DNA of 64,000 nt from Burkholderiales bacterium (GTDB taxonomy: Bacteria; Pseudomonadota; Gammaproteobacteria; Burkholderiales; Ga0077523). The position numbers were made by a program, and so were the translations under genes. How positions within the stretch are numbered: position 1 is the first letter of the stretch; every line of letters starts with the position of its first letter. The stretch covers positions 1 through 64,000 of the forward strand of contig JAIEQG010000087.1 of NCBI GenBank assembly GCA_019747905.1. The letters are read 5' to 3'. A model generated the notes under the pieces. The model was not told where the DNA came from and searched no databases. It saw only the letters and a list, made by a program, of their open reading frames with translations. Shown piece after piece: positions 62,643 to 64,000 of this stretch.

Positions 62643-64000
62643 TCATGCCGAACGCATGATGAGAAGCAGGACGGCCAGGGCCGACCCGAATGCCGCCACG
62701 AGCCCGGCGATGCCGCCGAAGAAGGCGTAGTTGGCCAGGCGCCGGCGCTTGCGCGTGGCGCTGACGTCCTGCAGCGATACCGTGCCGAGCACCGGCCGTT
62801 GAGTCGCGCGCCGCAAGCCGCGCACGGAATGGAACACGGGGAACAACTGGCTGTACACGAGGCTTGCGAACACTCCGCCGGCAAGCGCTACGCCGAACGC
62901 TGCCCCCAGCAGCAGAATGCGGTTGGGGGCCACGGGTTTGTTGGACACGCGGGGCGGATCGATGATGCGGAAGTCCGCGACCGAAGAGGACTGTTCGAGC
63001 TGACTCGTCATCATCGCCGACTCGCGCCGCGAGACCAGGTTGTCGTAATTGCTCTTCTGCACCGCGTAGTCGCGGTTCAACTGCACCAGCTCCTCTTCCA
63101 GCTCGGGCTTGAGGCGAGCCGTATTGCGCAGTTGGGATAGCTTGGACTCGATCTCCTCGACCTTGCCCTTGAGGGCGGCGGTGTTCGCTTCCGCCTCGGC
63201 GAGGGACAGCTTCAGTTGCTGGTAGACCGGATTGCGGTCGAGCGAAGAACTCGCCCGCTTCGGGTCGGCCTTGCGTGCAGCGAGCTTTGCCGCATACGCT
63301 GCCTTCTTCTCCTCGATCAGCTTGGCGCGGTCCTTCTCGAGATCGGCCAGCACGCGCCGCGTACCGATCACGTCCGGGTGCTGGTCGGTGTAGGTGCGCA
63401 GGAGTTCGTCGAGGTTCTTCTTCAGGGCATCGATGCGTGCATCGAGTTCGGGGACGCTGGCCTCGAACGGGTCGTCCTTCTGTGCCGGATTGTCCATCGG
63501 GTCCGGCAGGAACACCGGTTCTTCACCTGCGAGTTCGCGCTTCAGGGCATCGCGCGACTGGATGGCTGCACGCAATTCGATGCGTGCAGTGCTCGCCTGG
63601 CCTTCCAGCGCGGTCATGGCACCCAAGGCATCCTCGCTGCCCCCGAAGGAACCGAGGTTCTTGAGCTTGAAATCCTTCAGCCGACGCTCGGCCTCCTGCA
63701 GCCTGCGTTCGTACTCCTGGATCTGCTGGTCGATGAACTGCTGGGCCTTCTGCGTATCGCGGCGCTTGTCGCCGAGACCCGATTCGACGAAGATGGACAG
63801 CAGCGAATCGACCACACGCTTGGCCCGGTCGGTGCTCGGATCGCGGTAATTGATGACGTACAGGTTGTCCGCGGGCGAACCACCGAGCTGGATGCTCTTC
63901 ATGATCTTGTCGATCAGGGCGTCGCGCTGCTCGGGAGTCTTTGCCTCGAGGTCGAGGTCGGCCATGCGTACCAGCTTCTCCATGTTGGGCCGCGTGATCA
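62643..64000 (-). CDS. XrtA system polysaccharide chain-length determinant (5' end cut)
   Basis: A Wzz/GumC-type polysaccharide co-polymerase. The window contains about 450 residues. There is a long coiled coil (QQIQEYERRLQEAERRLKDF and others), a PVAPNR membrane-proximal Pro-rich motif, and two C-terminal membrane helices (about 340-365 and 420-445). The frame remains open to the window edge (ITRPNMEK before the first Met), so the N-terminal membrane helix and start are outside. It regulates chain length with the kinase downstream. Confidence 0.93.
   Translation of the reverse strand, partial: ITRPNMEKLVRMADLDLEAKTPEQRDALIDKIMKSIQLGGSPADNLYVINYRDPSTDRAKRVVDSLLSIFVESGLGDKRRDTQKAQQFIDQQIQEYERRLQEAERRLKDFKLKNLGSFGGSEDALGAMTALEGQASTARIELRAAIQSRDALKRELAGEEPVFLPDPMDNPAQKDDPFEASVPELDARIDALKKNLDELLRTYTDQHPDVIGTRRVLADLEKDRAKLIEEKKAAYAAKLAARKADPKRASSSLDRNPVYQQLKLSLAEAEANTAALKGKVEEIESKLSQLRNTARLKPELEEELVQLNRDYAVQKSNYDNLVSRRESAMMTSQLEQSSSVADFRIIDPPRVSNKPVAPNRILLLGAAFGVALAGGVFASLVYSQLFPVFHSVRGLRRATQRPVLGTVSLQDVSATRKRRRLANYAFFGGIAGLVAAFGSALAVLLLIMRSA

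Overview
The window is a GC-rich, densely packed stretch of proteobacterial chromosome. It is almost entirely an exopolysaccharide (EPS) locus of the exosortase A (XrtA/EpsH, PEP-CTERM) type. The gene content (prsK, prsR, prsT, a fused XrtA-EpsI exosortase, the XrtA-specific chain-length protein, tyrosine kinase, ATPase, outer-membrane protein, FemAB, deacetylase and amidotransferases) and the short GC palindromes between genes fit a betaproteobacterium, probably Burkholderiales or Rhodocyclales. The species cannot be fixed from the sequence alone.

Layout. (1) 0.2-11.1 kb, minus strand: initiating sugar-phosphate transferase, PrsK sensor kinase, PrsR sigma-54 activator, PrsT TPR lipoprotein, the TviB/TviC pair for an N-acetylhexosaminuronic acid precursor, and a secreted trypsin-like protease. 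(2) 11.57-12.33 kb, plus strand: a YdcF-like membrane protein. (3) 12.36-24.93 kb, minus strand: an HPr-rel-A cassette (nucleotidyltransferase, HprK-like kinase, PqqD-like protein, small Cys-rich exported protein), a Wzy-type polymerase, a beta-helix protein, an asparagine-synthase-like enzyme without its glutaminase cysteine, a deacetylase, a PLP decarboxylase and an AMP-forming ligase. (4) 25.07-30.55 kb, plus strand: acyl carrier protein, two alpha/beta hydrolases, glycosyltransferase, aminotransferase, acyltransferase. (5) 30.65-35.1 kb: an IS5-family element followed by a patchy, less GC-rich segment with a GT2 enzyme, a TPR protein and gene-poor DNA. (6) 35.1-42.7 kb, mostly plus: GT2 enzyme, alpha/alpha-toroid protein, AAC(3)-fold acyltransferase, Wzx flippase, an acyltransferase broken by one in-frame stop, and a CapK-like adenylating enzyme. 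(7) 42.75-64.0 kb, minus: the core XrtA operon from chain-length regulator (cut by the window edge) to O-glycosylation ligase, with overlapping or nearly abutting genes.

How it works together. WecB, AlgD, TviB and TviC point to a polymer rich in N-acetylamino sugars and uronic acids. The asparagine-synthase-like proteins could amidate the uronic acids. The initiating transferase and the glycosyltransferases build the unit on a lipid carrier, Wzx flips it, Wzy/O-ligase proteins polymerise or transfer it, and the Wzz-like protein, kinase, ATPase and beta-barrel protein control length and export. XrtA sorts PEP-CTERM proteins in the same envelope, but no PEP-CTERM substrate is encoded in this window.

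Regulation. I find four sigma-54 (-24/-12) promoters with the exact GG-N10-GC spacing: before the initiating transferase, prsK, the acyl carrier protein operon, and the Cys-rich exported protein that leads the HPr-rel-A cassette. PrsR, encoded here, is the obvious activator. The most novel candidate system is the HPr-rel-A cassette with its exported Cys-rich protein, apparently tied to the EPS/exosortase regulon.
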